Below, piece by piece: positions 1 through 8,434 of a DNA stretch of 64,000 nt. The notes under the pieces are model-generated. The model was given only the letters and a program-made list of their open reading frames with translations, was not told the DNA's origin and did not search any database. Origin of the DNA: QHXW01 sp035297145 (GTDB lineage: Bacteria; Acidobacteriota; Terriglobia; Bryobacterales; Bryobacteraceae); the NCBI GenBank assembly GCA_035297145.1, contig DATGZN010000027.1, forward strand, positions 62,001 through 126,000, given 5' to 3'. Every line of letters begins with the position of its first letter. Within the stretch, counting starts at the first letter, position 1. The position numbers and the translations under genes are program-made.

Positions 1-1430
1 CCAACGCGGCGCCGCAGAGCCGCTACCCAGCCCAGCACCACCAGAATCACCGCTCCCGTGCCCGCCACTACCAGCGCCGCGTGCCGCGCCGTCCACCACG
101 ACGGACGCCGCTCGAGCACCACATCCTGCGGCGAGCGCAGATGGATCACAAAGCCATTGGGGTCGCGGTTCTCATCCACGTGCACGGAACAGACTCCGGT
201 CAATTGCAGCACGGCGCCATTTTCCAAATCCGCGAACCCCGGCCAGCGTAATGCCTCATCCATCTCCGCCACGAACGTAATCGTTCCCGCTCCCAGCACC
301 AGTGAATACTGGCCCTGCCGCAGCGAATGATCCACCAGGCGGGCCGAAATCCGCACTAGCTCGGCGTCATAAGTGCCCTCCATCGCCTGCTCGGCCGTCA
401 CTTTCGCCGGAGTGGGCGCGTCGCCTGCGCCAATCTGCTGGAACACGGCGTCTTGCAGGATCGGTCCAAATTCGTCCAGGGCTGGAAATCCGGCGACATC
501 CACTCGATCGCCTACCCGGAGCGGTGTGTTCTGGCGGGTCTTCACCAGCAGACCGACATCGTCTCCCCGGATGAACAGCGAGCGCCCAGGACGCTGCAGC
601 GTGACCACGCCCTGCACCCGAACCCGGTGCAGGAATGCGCGATCCGGTGCGGCGCGCAGGATGCCGCGAACCGAGCCTACCGGCAGTGTGAAATAATTCC
701 GCGGCGGTCGCTCCACCACGGCGATGCCGTCGCTGTTCGGGACCAGCACTTCCAGGGCGATGAATTGCTCCCGGCGGTTGTAAAATCCGCCACAGGTCCC
801 GCGGATTCTTACCCGGGCGTCCACCAGGTCCCTCGACAGAAAAGTCAGACGGGGAACGTACGCCTTGTACTGAACGGCTCCGGCCAAAATGTCGAGCATC
901 CACCCGCCCTGGTAACTCTCGGCCGACCGAACCACCCCTTCCACTTCCACGCGCAGGCAGTCGAGCGTACCTGAGGCCAGTTCCTCGGCTGAAATCTTGC
1001 GCGGTGGAGGCAGGCGGCCTTCCGATAGAACCCGCAATTTGACTTCCGCGATGTCCGTCGCGAAATCTGCCGGCTTGGTAATGCCCTGCACCTCAAGCAG
1101 CTGGCCCACGTGCAGGTCCGGTGCGTCTCTCGCGGTACGATCGACGAATACGGCTCCCGTCGCGTCCTGAACGAACAGGTCATTGTGCCGAGCGTCTGAG
1201 TACGTCACAATGCCGCGCAGGTACACAGGATATCCGCGTTTGGCATCGTCTAGCGACAGGGCGCGCAACTGCCGTACACTACGAATCACCGGCAGGCTCG
1301 CTGCCGGCCGCCCCTCCCCCCAGCAAACCACCGACAGCGCAACAGCCACCAGCGCCGCCAGCGTTCGCACCGTACACCACCGTGCAAACTTGCTTGGCCA
1401 ATCGAATCGAGCTGCGAGTTCCGGCGGCAC
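1..1430 (-). CDS. Membrane sensor protein, probable histidine kinase (3' end outside window)
   Basis: This frame stays open from a GTG at 1430 to the left edge, so about 476 residues of the sensory part are visible and the C-terminus is missing. The GTG follows GGAGG closely; a second in-frame GTG lies at 1370. The N-terminus has a hydrophobic signal segment (LAALVAVALSVVCW). Then come repeated OB-fold-like modules of about 110-130 residues with motifs such as LRGIVTYSD and LFVQDATGAVFVD. A transmembrane helix (ALVVAGTGAVILVVLGWVAAL) sits at about positions 20-100, followed by basic residues at the edge. Acidobacterial sensor histidine kinases with PAS domains share this extracytoplasmic layout, so a kinase domain probably follows. 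That is inference, because no catalytic motif lies in the window. It is divergent from fabG. Confidence 0.62.
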   Translation of the reverse strand, partial: MPPELAARFDWPSKFARWCTVRTLAALVAVALSVVCWGEGRPAASLPVIRSVRQLRALSLDDAKRGYPVYLRGIVTYSDARHNDLFVQDATGAVFVDRTARDAPDLHVGQLLEVQGITKPADFATDIAEVKLRVLSEGRLPPPRKISAEELASGTLDCLRVEVEGVVRSAESYQGGWMLDILAGAVQYKAYVPRLTFLSRDLVDARVRIRGTCGGFYNRREQFIALEVLVPNSDGIAVVERPPRNYFTLPVGSVRGILRAAPDRAFLHRVRVQGVVTLQRPGRSLFIRGDDVGLLVKTRQNTPLRVGDRVDVAGFPALDEFGPILQDAVFQQIGAGDAPTPAKVTAEQAMEGTYDAELVRISARLVDHSLRQGQYSLVLGAGTITFVAEMDEALRWPGFADLENGAVLQLTGVCSVHVDENRDPNGFVIHLRSPQDVVLERRPSWWTARHAALVVAGTGAVILVVLGWVAALRRRV

Positions 1431-1596
1431 GCGCCTCCGTTCTGCCGGGCAGACTATACCCGTCCATCCTCTTATCGGCAGAACCCGCGGGCACTTTAGG
1501 AGCGGAGTTTTTGGCTGGTCAAAGGTCGACTCGGTTTGCCGGTCTTCTCCCTACGCTGCGCCTAAGTTTCGTTTATCATTGCACTTCGGGGTCTTC

Positions 1597-2331
1597 ATGA
1601 AAAATAGAATCGCGTTTGTGACGGGCGCGAGCCGCGGCATCGGACGGGCCTGTGCCATGGCTCTTTCTGCCGCCGGCGCGCGCGTGGTCCTGGCCGCCCG
1701 CCAACTCGACAAACTCGAGCAGGTCGCGGCCGAAATCCGAACCGCTGCGGGCCAGGCGTTTGTCGTCCCCATGGACTTGGGCGCTCCCGACTCTATCCGT
1801 TCCGCTTTCTCCAAGGCCGCCAAGGAGTTCGGCCGCATCGACATCCTGGTCAACAACGCCGCCATCACTAAGGATGGCCTCGCCGTCCGCATGAAACAGC
1901 AGGATTGGGACGATGTACTGGCTACCAACCTCACCGGTGCGTTTGTCGCCACGCAGCAGGTCCTGCTGGGCATGATGCGCGAGCGCTGGGGCCGCATCAT
2001 TAATATCACCTCCGTGGTGGCCGAGGCCGGCAATGCGGGTCAGGCGAATTACGTAGCCTCCAAAGCCGGCTTGATCGGCCTGACCAAGTCCCTCGCTCAG
2101 GAAATGGCCAGTCGCAACGTCACCGTCAACGCCATCGCACCCGGCTTCATCGATACCGATATGACCGCTGGTTTACCGCAGGAATGGAAAGAGAAGCTGC
2201 TCGCCGCTATCCCCCTCGGCCGCCTGGGAAAACCCGAGGATGTCGCCGCCGCCGTGCGCTTCCTCGCCAGCGAAGAAGCCGGCTATATCACCGGCCACGT
2301 GCTCAACATCAACGGCGGCATGTATATGTAG
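1597..2331 (+). CDS. fabG: 3-oxoacyl-ACP reductase-like short-chain dehydrogenase
   Basis: A 244-residue classical short-chain dehydrogenase, the usual length for FabG. Visible landmarks are the Rossmann motif TGASRGIG (residues 9-16), NNA at 86-88, the active-site Asn in NLTG (111), and the triad Ser139, Tyr152, Lys156 in the YVASK motif. The C-terminal GHVLNINGGMYM closely matches FabG proteins that reduce 3-oxoacyl-ACP with NADPH in fatty-acid elongation. The start is the ATG at 1597; upstream in-frame codons belong to non-coding sequence antisense to the neighbouring kinase region. It stands alone rather than in a fab cluster, so it could be a paralogous SDR acting on another substrate. 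Confidence 0.85.
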   Translation: MKNRIAFVTGASRGIGRACAMALSAAGARVVLAARQLDKLEQVAAEIRTAAGQAFVVPMDLGAPDSIRSAFSKAAKEFGRIDILVNNAAITKDGLAVRMKQQDWDDVLATNLTGAFVATQQVLLGMMRERWGRIINITSVVAEAGNAGQANYVASKAGLIGLTKSLAQEMASRNVTVNAIAPGFIDTDMTAGLPQEWKEKLLAAIPLGRLGKPEDVAAAVRFLASEEAGYITGHVLNINGGMYM

Positions 2332-2334
2332 CCC

Positions 2335-3072
2335 TTACAGTTCCTGGGGCAGTGCGTTGTAGGGGCTCTGCGCGTGGCGAACGTACGCCTCCGCCTGCGC
2401 ATAACCGCTCTCCACCCCGCGGAACTTCGCCACCTGCGACTGCAACGCGTAGTACCGGTCCGGCGTCTGCGAAGCGTGCGCGTAACACGCGACGCGCTTC
2501 CTCGGCTCGACTGCCGTAATGTCCACGTAATGCGTGGGGCTGAACATGAGCGTATCTTCCCCGTTCGAGACCTCGTAGTAGTAGAAGGCGCATTTCTTCC
2601 CCATACGGAGCCAGCTATCGTAAGCCAGCGTGGAGATCGCGCGGTGGTCCCGATGTCCATCGATGGGCCATTGCGTGAAAATGACGTCCGGCTTTTCCGC
2701 TTCCAGAATCTTCTGGAAAGCATCATAGTGGGCGGCATCGACCACTGCTTTGCCGTTGAACTGCCCGGCATAAACAGGACGCGCTTTCAGAATCTCGCAG
2801 GCCCTCGCCGCTTCCGCCGCACGGACAGGCGCCGCGTCCTCTGCCGGCGGCTTTTCCAAATAGCCCGAGTCACCCCGGTTCAGATATAGCAGGACGGCTT
2901 CGTGCCCCAACTCCGTATAGCGCGCGACCGTGCCTCCGCACCCGTACTCCGGGTCCCCCGGATGGCCGCCGGATATGATGACCTTGATTTTGCGTTTCGG
3001 AGTGACCACTTGCGAGCCGGCCTGCCTCGCCGCCAATGCCGTTCCTGCCAACAATCGTCGACGAGAGATCAC
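2335..3072 (-). CDS. PIG-L/LmbE family deacetylase-like protein with altered catalytic motif
   Basis: A 245-residue protein of the PIG-L (LmbE/BshB/MshB) fold, which normally hydrolyses N-acetyl groups from glycans or thiol cofactors with a zinc ion. The N-terminus MISRRRLLAG looks like a Tat signal, suggesting export. The metal site is recognisable as His37, Asp40 and His143 (in GHRDHRA). However, the usual HPDD motif reads His-Pro-Gly-Asp, so the Asp that acts as general base in MshB-type enzymes is Gly39. The codon is GGG in clean sequence. The rest (GCGGTVARY, QWPIDGHRDHRA) is well conserved, so this may be a subfamily with a different chemistry. Its 3' end is 3 bp from the end of convergent fabG. 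Confidence 0.75.
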   Translation of the reverse strand: MISRRRLLAGTALAARQAGSQVVTPKRKIKVIISGGHPGDPEYGCGGTVARYTELGHEAVLLYLNRGDSGYLEKPPAEDAAPVRAAEAARACEILKARPVYAGQFNGKAVVDAAHYDAFQKILEAEKPDVIFTQWPIDGHRDHRAISTLAYDSWLRMGKKCAFYYYEVSNGEDTLMFSPTHYVDITAVEPRKRVACYAHASQTPDRYYALQSQVAKFRGVESGYAQAEAYVRHAQSPYNALPQEL

Positions 3073-3142
3073 GCTGCCATCATAGCCCTGTGAAACCCGC
3101 GAAATCCGCCGCCATCCGGCCCGACAGCACCCAGGTCATCCG

Positions 3143-3637
3143 CTATCGCATTGCAGCGTGAGCGCCGGAGCTTGCGCCGAACGACTGGAGCGCCAGGTAA
3201 TTCGGTCCAAACCGCTGGATATTTTCGTGTTGTTTTTCAAACGCGTCGAAGTGGCCTTCTTCGTCCTGGATCAGCTTCTCAAAGAGCTGTTTGGAAGCGG
3301 CGTCCGCGTTTTTGGCGCACTCGAGTGTCCACATGTTGTAATCCCTGGCGCTGCCCTCTTCCATTGCCATGGCCTTCGCCAGCATCTGTGCCGGTTCGGT
3401 AATTTTCTCTACCACTCCGGCAGCGGCCATTTCGGTATCTCCCTTCAGAAACAGGATGCGCTCCGACAGCGCTTCCACGTGCCCCATTTCCTGAATGGCG
3501 GTTTGCTTAAATAGCCCCGCTAAAGGCGCGAAACCCAAATCGTCCAGGTGAATGTGAAAGTACATGTATTGATGGACGGCCGCCAGCTCATCCGCCACCG
3601 CCTGATTCAGCAACGCAATGCTATGTTCGCGATTCAT
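3143..3637 (-). CDS. bfr: Bacterioferritin-type ferritin
   Basis: A 164-residue four-helix ferritin, the usual Bfr length. The diiron ligands can be read as Glu17, Glu50 with His53, Glu93, and Glu126/Glu127 with His129. Met51, in the sequence QEMGH, is at the position of the haem-binding methionine of bacterioferritin, which favours Bfr over DPS or plain ferritin. The protein should store iron as a ferric mineral in the cytosol and limit Fenton chemistry. The ATG at 3637 has AGGAGA upstream. A short upstream reading frame (3621-3761) overlaps this start by 17 bases and could couple translation. Confidence 0.88.
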   Translation of the reverse strand: MNREHSIALLNQAVADELAAVHQYMYFHIHLDDLGFAPLAGLFKQTAIQEMGHVEALSERILFLKGDTEMAAAGVVEKITEPAQMLAKAMAMEEGSARDYNMWTLECAKNADAASKQLFEKLIQDEEGHFDAFEKQHENIQRFGPNYLALQSFGASSGAHAAMR

Positions 3638-3761
3638 GAGCGTCTCCTATGGCCTGGCAAAGGCAGGTCCGCGGGCGGTACTCAGCGCCACGCGGAGTGG
3701 CGAGCCCCGAGATTCGCACGCAGAAGAGCAGGCCAAGCCCGAGCACACAAACGAGTCTCAT
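3621..3761 (-). CDS. Short upstream ORF with hydrophobic N-terminus, overlapping bfr start
   Basis: A 46-codon frame starts at an ATG with a good GGAGG about 7 bases upstream and ends inside the first codons of bfr. Its peptide begins MRLVCVLGLGLLFCV, like a signal or membrane segment, then becomes Arg-, Thr- and Cys-containing without a recognisable domain. I do not recognise a family. It may be a leader peptide that couples translation to bfr, or chance. An extended -10-like TGTTAGAAT lies just upstream on the minus strand. Confidence 0.35.
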   Translation of the reverse strand: MRLVCVLGLGLLFCVRISGLATPRGAEYRPRTCLCQAIGDAHESRT

Positions 3762-3819
3762 GGCCTTTCCCTCCGGCATCATTCTAACACTATACGGGAT
3801 AAGAAGATCCTCTGATCCT

Positions 3820-3847
3820 TTTACTGCACCGCCGATTGTGATAGACT
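3820..3847 (+). promoter_or_regulatory. Possible sigma-70 promoter for the 36-residue ORF
   Basis: TTTACT (3820-3825) and TAGACT (3842-3847) are separated by 16 bases, each matching the consensus at four of six positions. The site precedes the small membrane ORF at 3961 by about 110 bases. It is a weak call based on spacing only. Confidence 0.3.
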
Positions 3848-3960
3848 TTTCCTGGGTTGAGTCTGGATTCCCTCAAACAGTGGCCGGTTTGGCAATCTCG
3901 CCGGGCCCGTCCACTTTCGGGTTGCGAATCCAGCAGATGCTGCTTGCCAGGGAGGCACAT

Positions 3961-4071
3961 ATGCCAGTCGAATTGGTTTGGCTTGGCGGCATTTTGGTAC
4001 TAGTGGCCGGAGTCGTAGTCGGGGTCCTGATTTCGCGACGCAAACCTGCTGAGCCGACGCACCTTAGGTGA
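3961..4071 (+). CDS. Single-pass membrane microprotein (36 residues)
   Basis: An ATG preceded by GGGAGG at a proper distance opens a 36-residue frame. The peptide is one hydrophobic helix (LVWLGGILVLVAGVVVGVLI) followed by SRRKP, that is, an N-out/C-in single transmembrane segment with a short basic tail. The same frame is open further upstream, but the ribosome binding site decides for 3961. No family is recognised. Such peptides often modulate membrane complexes, but nothing in the context points to a partner. Confidence 0.5.
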   Translation: MPVELVWLGGILVLVAGVVVGVLISRRKPAEPTHLR

Positions 4072-4263
4072 CCGGCGACATACGTCTATTCCGCACAGGG
4101 CGAAGGCCCCGAGCCTTCTGAAGGTGGGTCTTTTGCCCCGAATCTAATCGCCTGGCGCACCGCACGCCATCCCAGTAAGCTCACAACTCTTTCAGAACCA
4201 GCGCATTGCACCTGGCAGCCGAAGTGCACCCGCCGAAATTCTCGGTGTGTCTAAAGGCTGACT
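4072..4263. other. Intergenic stretch upstream of the oxidoreductase operon
   Basis: No gene seen. It contains a short hairpin candidate (GAAGG and CCTTC around CCCCGAG at about 4100) and no clear promoter for the operon that starts at 4264. Confidence 0.4.
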
Positions 4264-5193
4264 ATGATCCATCCATCCAGACGTAGTTTCATGGGCGGCG
4301 TGGCCGCGCTGGCGGGCGCTGCCAATTTGCACGGCGCGCCGGCACCAGATGCTGTGCCACCACCGAACACTCTGCCAACTGTGGCGTTCGGCAAAGCTTC
4401 CATCACCCGGCTCATTTTGGGCGGAAACCCTATCGACGGCTACAGTCATTCCGTGCCGAAAATCAGCGATCTGATGCGCGAGTACTTCACCGTCCAGCGC
4501 ACCACCGACCTGATCCTCCACGCCGAAGAAGAGGGCATCACGACTTTCGAGAGCCACTACTCCGACAAGGTGCACGCCGCGTTGACGGCCGCGCGCGAAC
4601 ACGGCTCCAAAATGCAGTGGATCTGCCTGACTCACGCCGGAGAGGACTCCGTGCTCAAGGACGTGCTCTCCTTGAAGCCGATCGGTATCGCGCATCATGG
4701 CAATCGCACCGACAACTACTTGCAGGCGGGAAAACCAGAGATCGTTCACGATTACGTGAAGAAGATCCACGACCTCGGAATCTTCGCTGGCATCTCCACC
4801 CATTCTCCGCAGCATCTGGCGCGTATCGAGGATTCCGGTTGGGAGAACGACTTCTACATGACGTGCCTGTATTACCTGACGCGCACGCCCCAGGAGCTGA
4901 AGTTCATCTACGGCGACGGACTCGCCGGCAGTGATGAACCGTTCGTGAAGACCGATCCTGAGCGTATGGCGAAACGGATCCGCGAAGCCAGGAAGCCGTG
5001 TCTCGCGTTCAAGCTCCTCGCGGCCGGCCGCAATTGCAACACGCCGCAATCTGTCGAGGAGGCGTTCCGGTTCGCCTATTCCAATATCAAGCCCATCGAC
5101 GCGGCCATTGTCGGCATGTACCCGGTGTTGATGGACGAAGTGCGTGTGAATGCCGATTTGGCCAGAAAATACAGCTTGTTTGTAAATGCCTAG
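4264..5193 (+). CDS. Tat-exported aldo/keto-reductase-like TIM-barrel protein
   Basis: A 309-residue protein with a twin-arginine leader (SRRSFMGG at residues 5-12) followed by a hydrophobic Ala/Gly stretch and a Pro-rich linker, so it probably folds with a cofactor in the cytosol and is exported. The body shows the rhythm of a beta/alpha barrel similar to aldo/keto reductases: SITRLILGGNPIDGY near the N-terminus, then repeated beta-strand plus HAEEEGITTFES and HDLGIFAGISTHS type units. I cannot identify the catalytic Tyr/Lys/His set with confidence, so enzymatic activity is uncertain. It overlaps the next gene by 8 bases (ATGCCTAG), and it opens a five-gene operon with a GMC oxidoreductase and a cytochrome. 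Confidence 0.6.
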   Translation: MIHPSRRSFMGGVAALAGAANLHGAPAPDAVPPPNTLPTVAFGKASITRLILGGNPIDGYSHSVPKISDLMREYFTVQRTTDLILHAEEEGITTFESHYSDKVHAALTAAREHGSKMQWICLTHAGEDSVLKDVLSLKPIGIAHHGNRTDNYLQAGKPEIVHDYVKKIHDLGIFAGISTHSPQHLARIEDSGWENDFYMTCLYYLTRTPQELKFIYGDGLAGSDEPFVKTDPERMAKRIREARKPCLAFKLLAAGRNCNTPQSVEEAFRFAYSNIKPIDAAIVGMYPVLMDEVRVNADLARKYSLFVNA

Positions 5194-5725
5194 ACGAATG
5201 CGCCGCCGAACCTTTCTCGCTGCCGGAATCGCCGGATCAACCGTCGCTTGCAGCAACCGCAACAGCTCCTGGCGATTCTTCAGCGTCGAAGAGGCCCGTA
5301 CTGTCGAGTCCATCTGCACTCAGATCATCCCCGAAGACCAGGATCCCGGCGCGACTACCGCGGGCGTCGTCCATTTCCTCGATAAGCAATTGTCGGGTTT
5401 CTACAAACCGCTGCAGAAAACCTACCGGACGGGGATCGCCGAAATCAACCGCAAGAGCATCGAGTTCGGCGGTAAGACGTTTGTCGAACTGCCCGCTGGC
5501 TTTCAGGTCGAGTTGCTGAAGCACATCGAGAAAGACTCCAACCTCAAGCCCTTTTTCAGTCTCCTCATCGAGCATTCCATGCAGGGTTTCTACGGTGACC
5601 CGCGGCATGGCGGCAATCGTAATCGCGTGAGTTGGAAAATGCTCGGCGTCCCGTATCCGCCCGTACGGGGCCGGCTGCGCTACGACATCACCGACCCTGA
5701 AAAATCGGAGAAACCGTGGCTCTGA
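5186..5725 (+). CDS. Gluconate 2-dehydrogenase subunit 3 family protein, probable Tat lipoprotein
   Basis: A 179-residue protein with a twin-arginine signal (RRRTFLAAG, residues 6-14) ending in a lipobox-like STVAC, so Cys22 may be lipidated after Tat export. The C-terminal block GGNRNRVSWKMLGVPYPP is typical of the gluconate 2-dehydrogenase subunit 3 family (small subunit of membrane FAD dehydrogenases). In gluconate and fructose dehydrogenases the small subunit carries the Tat signal and the flavoprotein travels with it; the same is likely here, since the next gene's product has no signal. The start overlaps the previous stop and its end overlaps the next GTG start by 10 bases, indicating coupled translation. 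Confidence 0.82.
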   Translation: MPRRMRRRTFLAAGIAGSTVACSNRNSSWRFFSVEEARTVESICTQIIPEDQDPGATTAGVVHFLDKQLSGFYKPLQKTYRTGIAEINRKSIEFGGKTFVELPAGFQVELLKHIEKDSNLKPFFSLLIEHSMQGFYGDPRHGGNRNRVSWKMLGVPYPPVRGRLRYDITDPEKSEKPWL

Positions 5726-7368
5726 AGCCGGTAAACGCCGTCATCATCGGCGCCGGAGCTGGCGGAGGCATCGTCGCCCAGCAACTTGCCGAGGCCGGTC
5801 TCAGCGTCGTGCTTATCGAGCGTGGGCGATGGTACTCGCCCTTTGACTGCCGCAAAGACGACCTGCGAAACCAGCGGACTTCCGTTTTAGGAAATGGCTT
5901 CGGACCCGACGACGAGCGCAACCCTCGCGTGACTGTCGATCTGCAACGCCGTGAACACATCGCACGCGCCAGCGGCCCCGGCTATAACAACAACGCGGCT
6001 TGCGTGGGCGGCGGCACTCTCAGCTACGGCGCGATGGCCTGGCGCTACATGGAAAAAGATTTTCGTATGCGCTCGACCTACGGCCACATCGCCGGCAGCA
6101 CCCTCGCAGACTGGCCCATCTCCTATCAGGATCTCGAGCCTTATTACGCGAAAGCGGAGTGGGAGATCGGCGTATCCGGCAACGTTTCGGGTGATCCATT
6201 TCACGCTCCGCGGAGCAGGCCGCTGCCCATGCCGCCGCTGCCGCCCAATCGTGAGTACGACATCCTCCACCCCGCGGCCAAACGTCTCGGCCTCCACCCG
6301 TTCGACATTCCCATGTTGCGTAACAGCATTCCCTACAACGGCCGCCCCGCCTGCATGCGTTGCCGCTGGTGCGTGGGATTCGCCTGCGAAGTGGACGCCA
6401 AGTGCGGCACACACAACACCGTCATTCCAAAAGCGCTCGCCACAAAGAACTGCGAGCTGCGCACCGAGTGCGTAGTCAAAGAGATCCGGACCAACGAGCG
6501 CGGCCATGCCACGGGAGTTGCGTATTTCGATGCCAATAACCGGCTCCAGCAGCAGGATGCCGATCTAGTCGTCGTCTCCTGCGGCGCGATCGAATCCGCA
6601 CGGCTGTTATTGAACTCGAAAAGCAAGCTGTTTCCGAACGGCCTGGGAAATCGCCACGATTGGGTGGGCCGCAACCTGCAAGGCCACACCTACACCGGCG
6701 CATTCGGCCTGATGCCCACCCCCATCTATGATGACCTCGGCCCTGGCGCGTGCATCGCGATCTGCGATTACAACCACGGAAATCCTGGTTTGGCCGGCGG
6801 CGCCATGCTCGCCAACGAATTCATCCGGCTGCCCTACCAATTCGTCAGCATGGTTCCAGCCGGTGTGCCGCGCTGGGGTAAAGCGCACAAAGATTTCATG
6901 CGCTCTGCCTACCGCCGCGCCATCGCCATCCAGGGACCGACGCAGGAGATGCCGGTGTTTGACTCCCGCGTCGAGGCCGATCCCGTCGTCAAGGACTTTT
7001 GGGGAATTCCCGTTGCGCGCCTCTCCGGCAGCAAGCATGCGCACACCATCGAGATCAGCACCGTGATGGCAGGCAAGGCCGAGGCTTGGCTGAAAGAAGC
7101 CGGCGCGGTCGAAACGTGGCAAAAACTGTCCGGTCCAGGATTGAGCGCCGGGCAGCATCAGGCGGGCACCTGCCGCATGGGCGACGATCCTGCCACGTCC
7201 GTTGTCAACCGCTATTGCCAGGTGCACGATGTCGACAATCTCTTCGTGATCGATGCCAGCGTTCACGTGACCAACGGTGGATTCAATCCCGTGTTGACCA
7301 TCATGGCCATCGCCTACCACGCCTCCGATCACCTCGTACAACGCTGGAAAGGCCGCGGGCTCGCCTGA
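5716..7368 (+). CDS. GMC-family FAD oxidoreductase (gluconate-dehydrogenase-like large subunit)
   Basis: A 550-residue GMC oxidoreductase, close to the usual length for large subunits of periplasmic sugar or alcohol dehydrogenases. The FAD-binding motif IIGAGAGGGIVAQQL is at residues 9-23, a Cys-rich segment CMRCRWCVGFACEVDAKC lies mid-protein, and the C-terminal GMC signature HQAGTCRMGDDP followed by NGGFNPVLTIMAIA gives the His and Asn of the active site. It has no signal peptide and starts with GTG, overlapping the subunit-3 gene, so it probably piggybacks through Tat. Electrons from substrate oxidation would pass to the multiheme cytochrome encoded next. The substrate (sugar, sugar acid or alcohol) cannot be told from sequence. 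Confidence 0.88.
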   Translation: MALKPVNAVIIGAGAGGGIVAQQLAEAGLSVVLIERGRWYSPFDCRKDDLRNQRTSVLGNGFGPDDERNPRVTVDLQRREHIARASGPGYNNNAACVGGGTLSYGAMAWRYMEKDFRMRSTYGHIAGSTLADWPISYQDLEPYYAKAEWEIGVSGNVSGDPFHAPRSRPLPMPPLPPNREYDILHPAAKRLGLHPFDIPMLRNSIPYNGRPACMRCRWCVGFACEVDAKCGTHNTVIPKALATKNCELRTECVVKEIRTNERGHATGVAYFDANNRLQQQDADLVVVSCGAIESARLLLNSKSKLFPNGLGNRHDWVGRNLQGHTYTGAFGLMPTPIYDDLGPGACIAICDYNHGNPGLAGGAMLANEFIRLPYQFVSMVPAGVPRWGKAHKDFMRSAYRRAIAIQGPTQEMPVFDSRVEADPVVKDFWGIPVARLSGSKHAHTIEISTVMAGKAEAWLKEAGAVETWQKLSGPGLSAGQHQAGTCRMGDDPATSVVNRYCQVHDVDNLFVIDASVHVTNGGFNPVLTIMAIAYHASDHLVQRWKGRGLA

Positions 7369-8429
7369 TGCGCAGGTTCCGCTACCTCTGGCTGGCGGCG
7401 CCGCTGTTGCTCGTGCTCCTCCTGCTGCCCGCATCCAGCGTCTACTACCATTCCACTGCCGGAGAAGGTTGCGCGCGATGTCACGAAATCCGCGAGAGCT
7501 TCGACCTCTGGAGCCAGTCCACGCATCGGTCAGTCAGTTGTTCAGCCTGCCACGGCGATTCGCTCACCACGGACGTTGCGTTTCATATGTCCAACGCGCG
7601 CCGCCTCGTCAAGCACATGCGCGGTGACGTTCCGGAGCAGATCCGCATCAAGGACCTCGACGTCGTGCGCATGCTGGAGCGCTGCAAAAGCTGCCACCGC
7701 CAGGAGTTCGCCGATTGGCAAGCAGGCCCGCACAGTTCTGTCTTCTCCAAAATCTTCCTGGATCAGAAGCACAATCATCAACGGCTCTTGATGGACGATT
7801 GCCTGCGCTGCCACGGCTCGTACTACGAGGGCAGCATCCGCCAACTGGTCACGCCCCTCGATACTCAAGGTCCCTGGCAGCTCCTCGACTCCGCCTGGGC
7901 CAACGCCCCGGTAATCCCCTGCTTTGCCTGTCACCAGATGCACCGTCACGGTGAGCCGCTCACGAAACCCGCGCAGTCGAGGCCTCGGCCCGCCACCGGC
8001 GAAGAAATCCAACGGCCGTCCCTCGCCTTGTTCGATCGCCGTGAGCTCGCGCATGTCCCCGCACTCGACCTGCCCCTCCCCGTGATGCAGGATGGTTCGC
8101 GCTCGGTGAAAATGAGCCCCGACCGCCGCCAGGCGCTCTGCTACCAGTGCCACGCGCCGCTAGCAACACGCCAGGTTGGTTCCGGCGATGATCGCACCGG
8201 CATCGGCGTCCACGAAGGCATCAGTTGCCTCGCGTGCCATCAGAAACACATGCAGACGACGCGTGCTTCCTGCGCCACATGCCATCCGCGCCTTTCCAAC
8301 TGCGGCCTGGATGTCGAAAAGATGGACACCACATTCCAGTCATCCGTGAGCAAGCACAACATTCACTTCGTGAAGTGCGCCGATTGCCACACCAAAGGCA
8401 TACCGAAGAGGTTGGTCGCAAAACAATGA
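7368..8429 (+). CDS. Nine-heme c-type cytochrome, membrane-anchored
   Basis: The ATG at 7368 overlaps the TGA of the GMC gene by one base. The 353-residue product begins with one transmembrane or uncleaved signal helix (residues 7-22) and contains nine CxxCH haem sites: CARCH, CSACH, CKSCH, CLRCH, CFACH, CYQCH, CLACH, CATCH and CADCH. Several additional His residues could serve as distal ligands. The N-terminal anchor and the first two sites resemble NapC/NirT-type and decahaem cytochromes. Placed directly behind a flavin dehydrogenase, it is the likely electron acceptor in the periplasm, passing electrons to a terminal reductase, the quinone pool or outer-surface acceptors. Acceptor identity is inference. 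Confidence 0.9.
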   Translation: MRRFRYLWLAAPLLLVLLLLPASSVYYHSTAGEGCARCHEIRESFDLWSQSTHRSVSCSACHGDSLTTDVAFHMSNARRLVKHMRGDVPEQIRIKDLDVVRMLERCKSCHRQEFADWQAGPHSSVFSKIFLDQKHNHQRLLMDDCLRCHGSYYEGSIRQLVTPLDTQGPWQLLDSAWANAPVIPCFACHQMHRHGEPLTKPAQSRPRPATGEEIQRPSLALFDRRELAHVPALDLPLPVMQDGSRSVKMSPDRRQALCYQCHAPLATRQVGSGDDRTGIGVHEGISCLACHQKHMQTTRASCATCHPRLSNCGLDVEKMDTTFQSSVSKHNIHFVKCADCHTKGIPKRLVAKQ

Positions 8430-8434
8430 CGGCT

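Noticed and set aside
4192..5319. 375-codon minus-strand frame over the Tat TIM-barrel gene
   Set aside because: The plus-strand gene has a Tat signal and overlaps its operon partner; the antisense frame has biased, Arg/Val/His-rich content.
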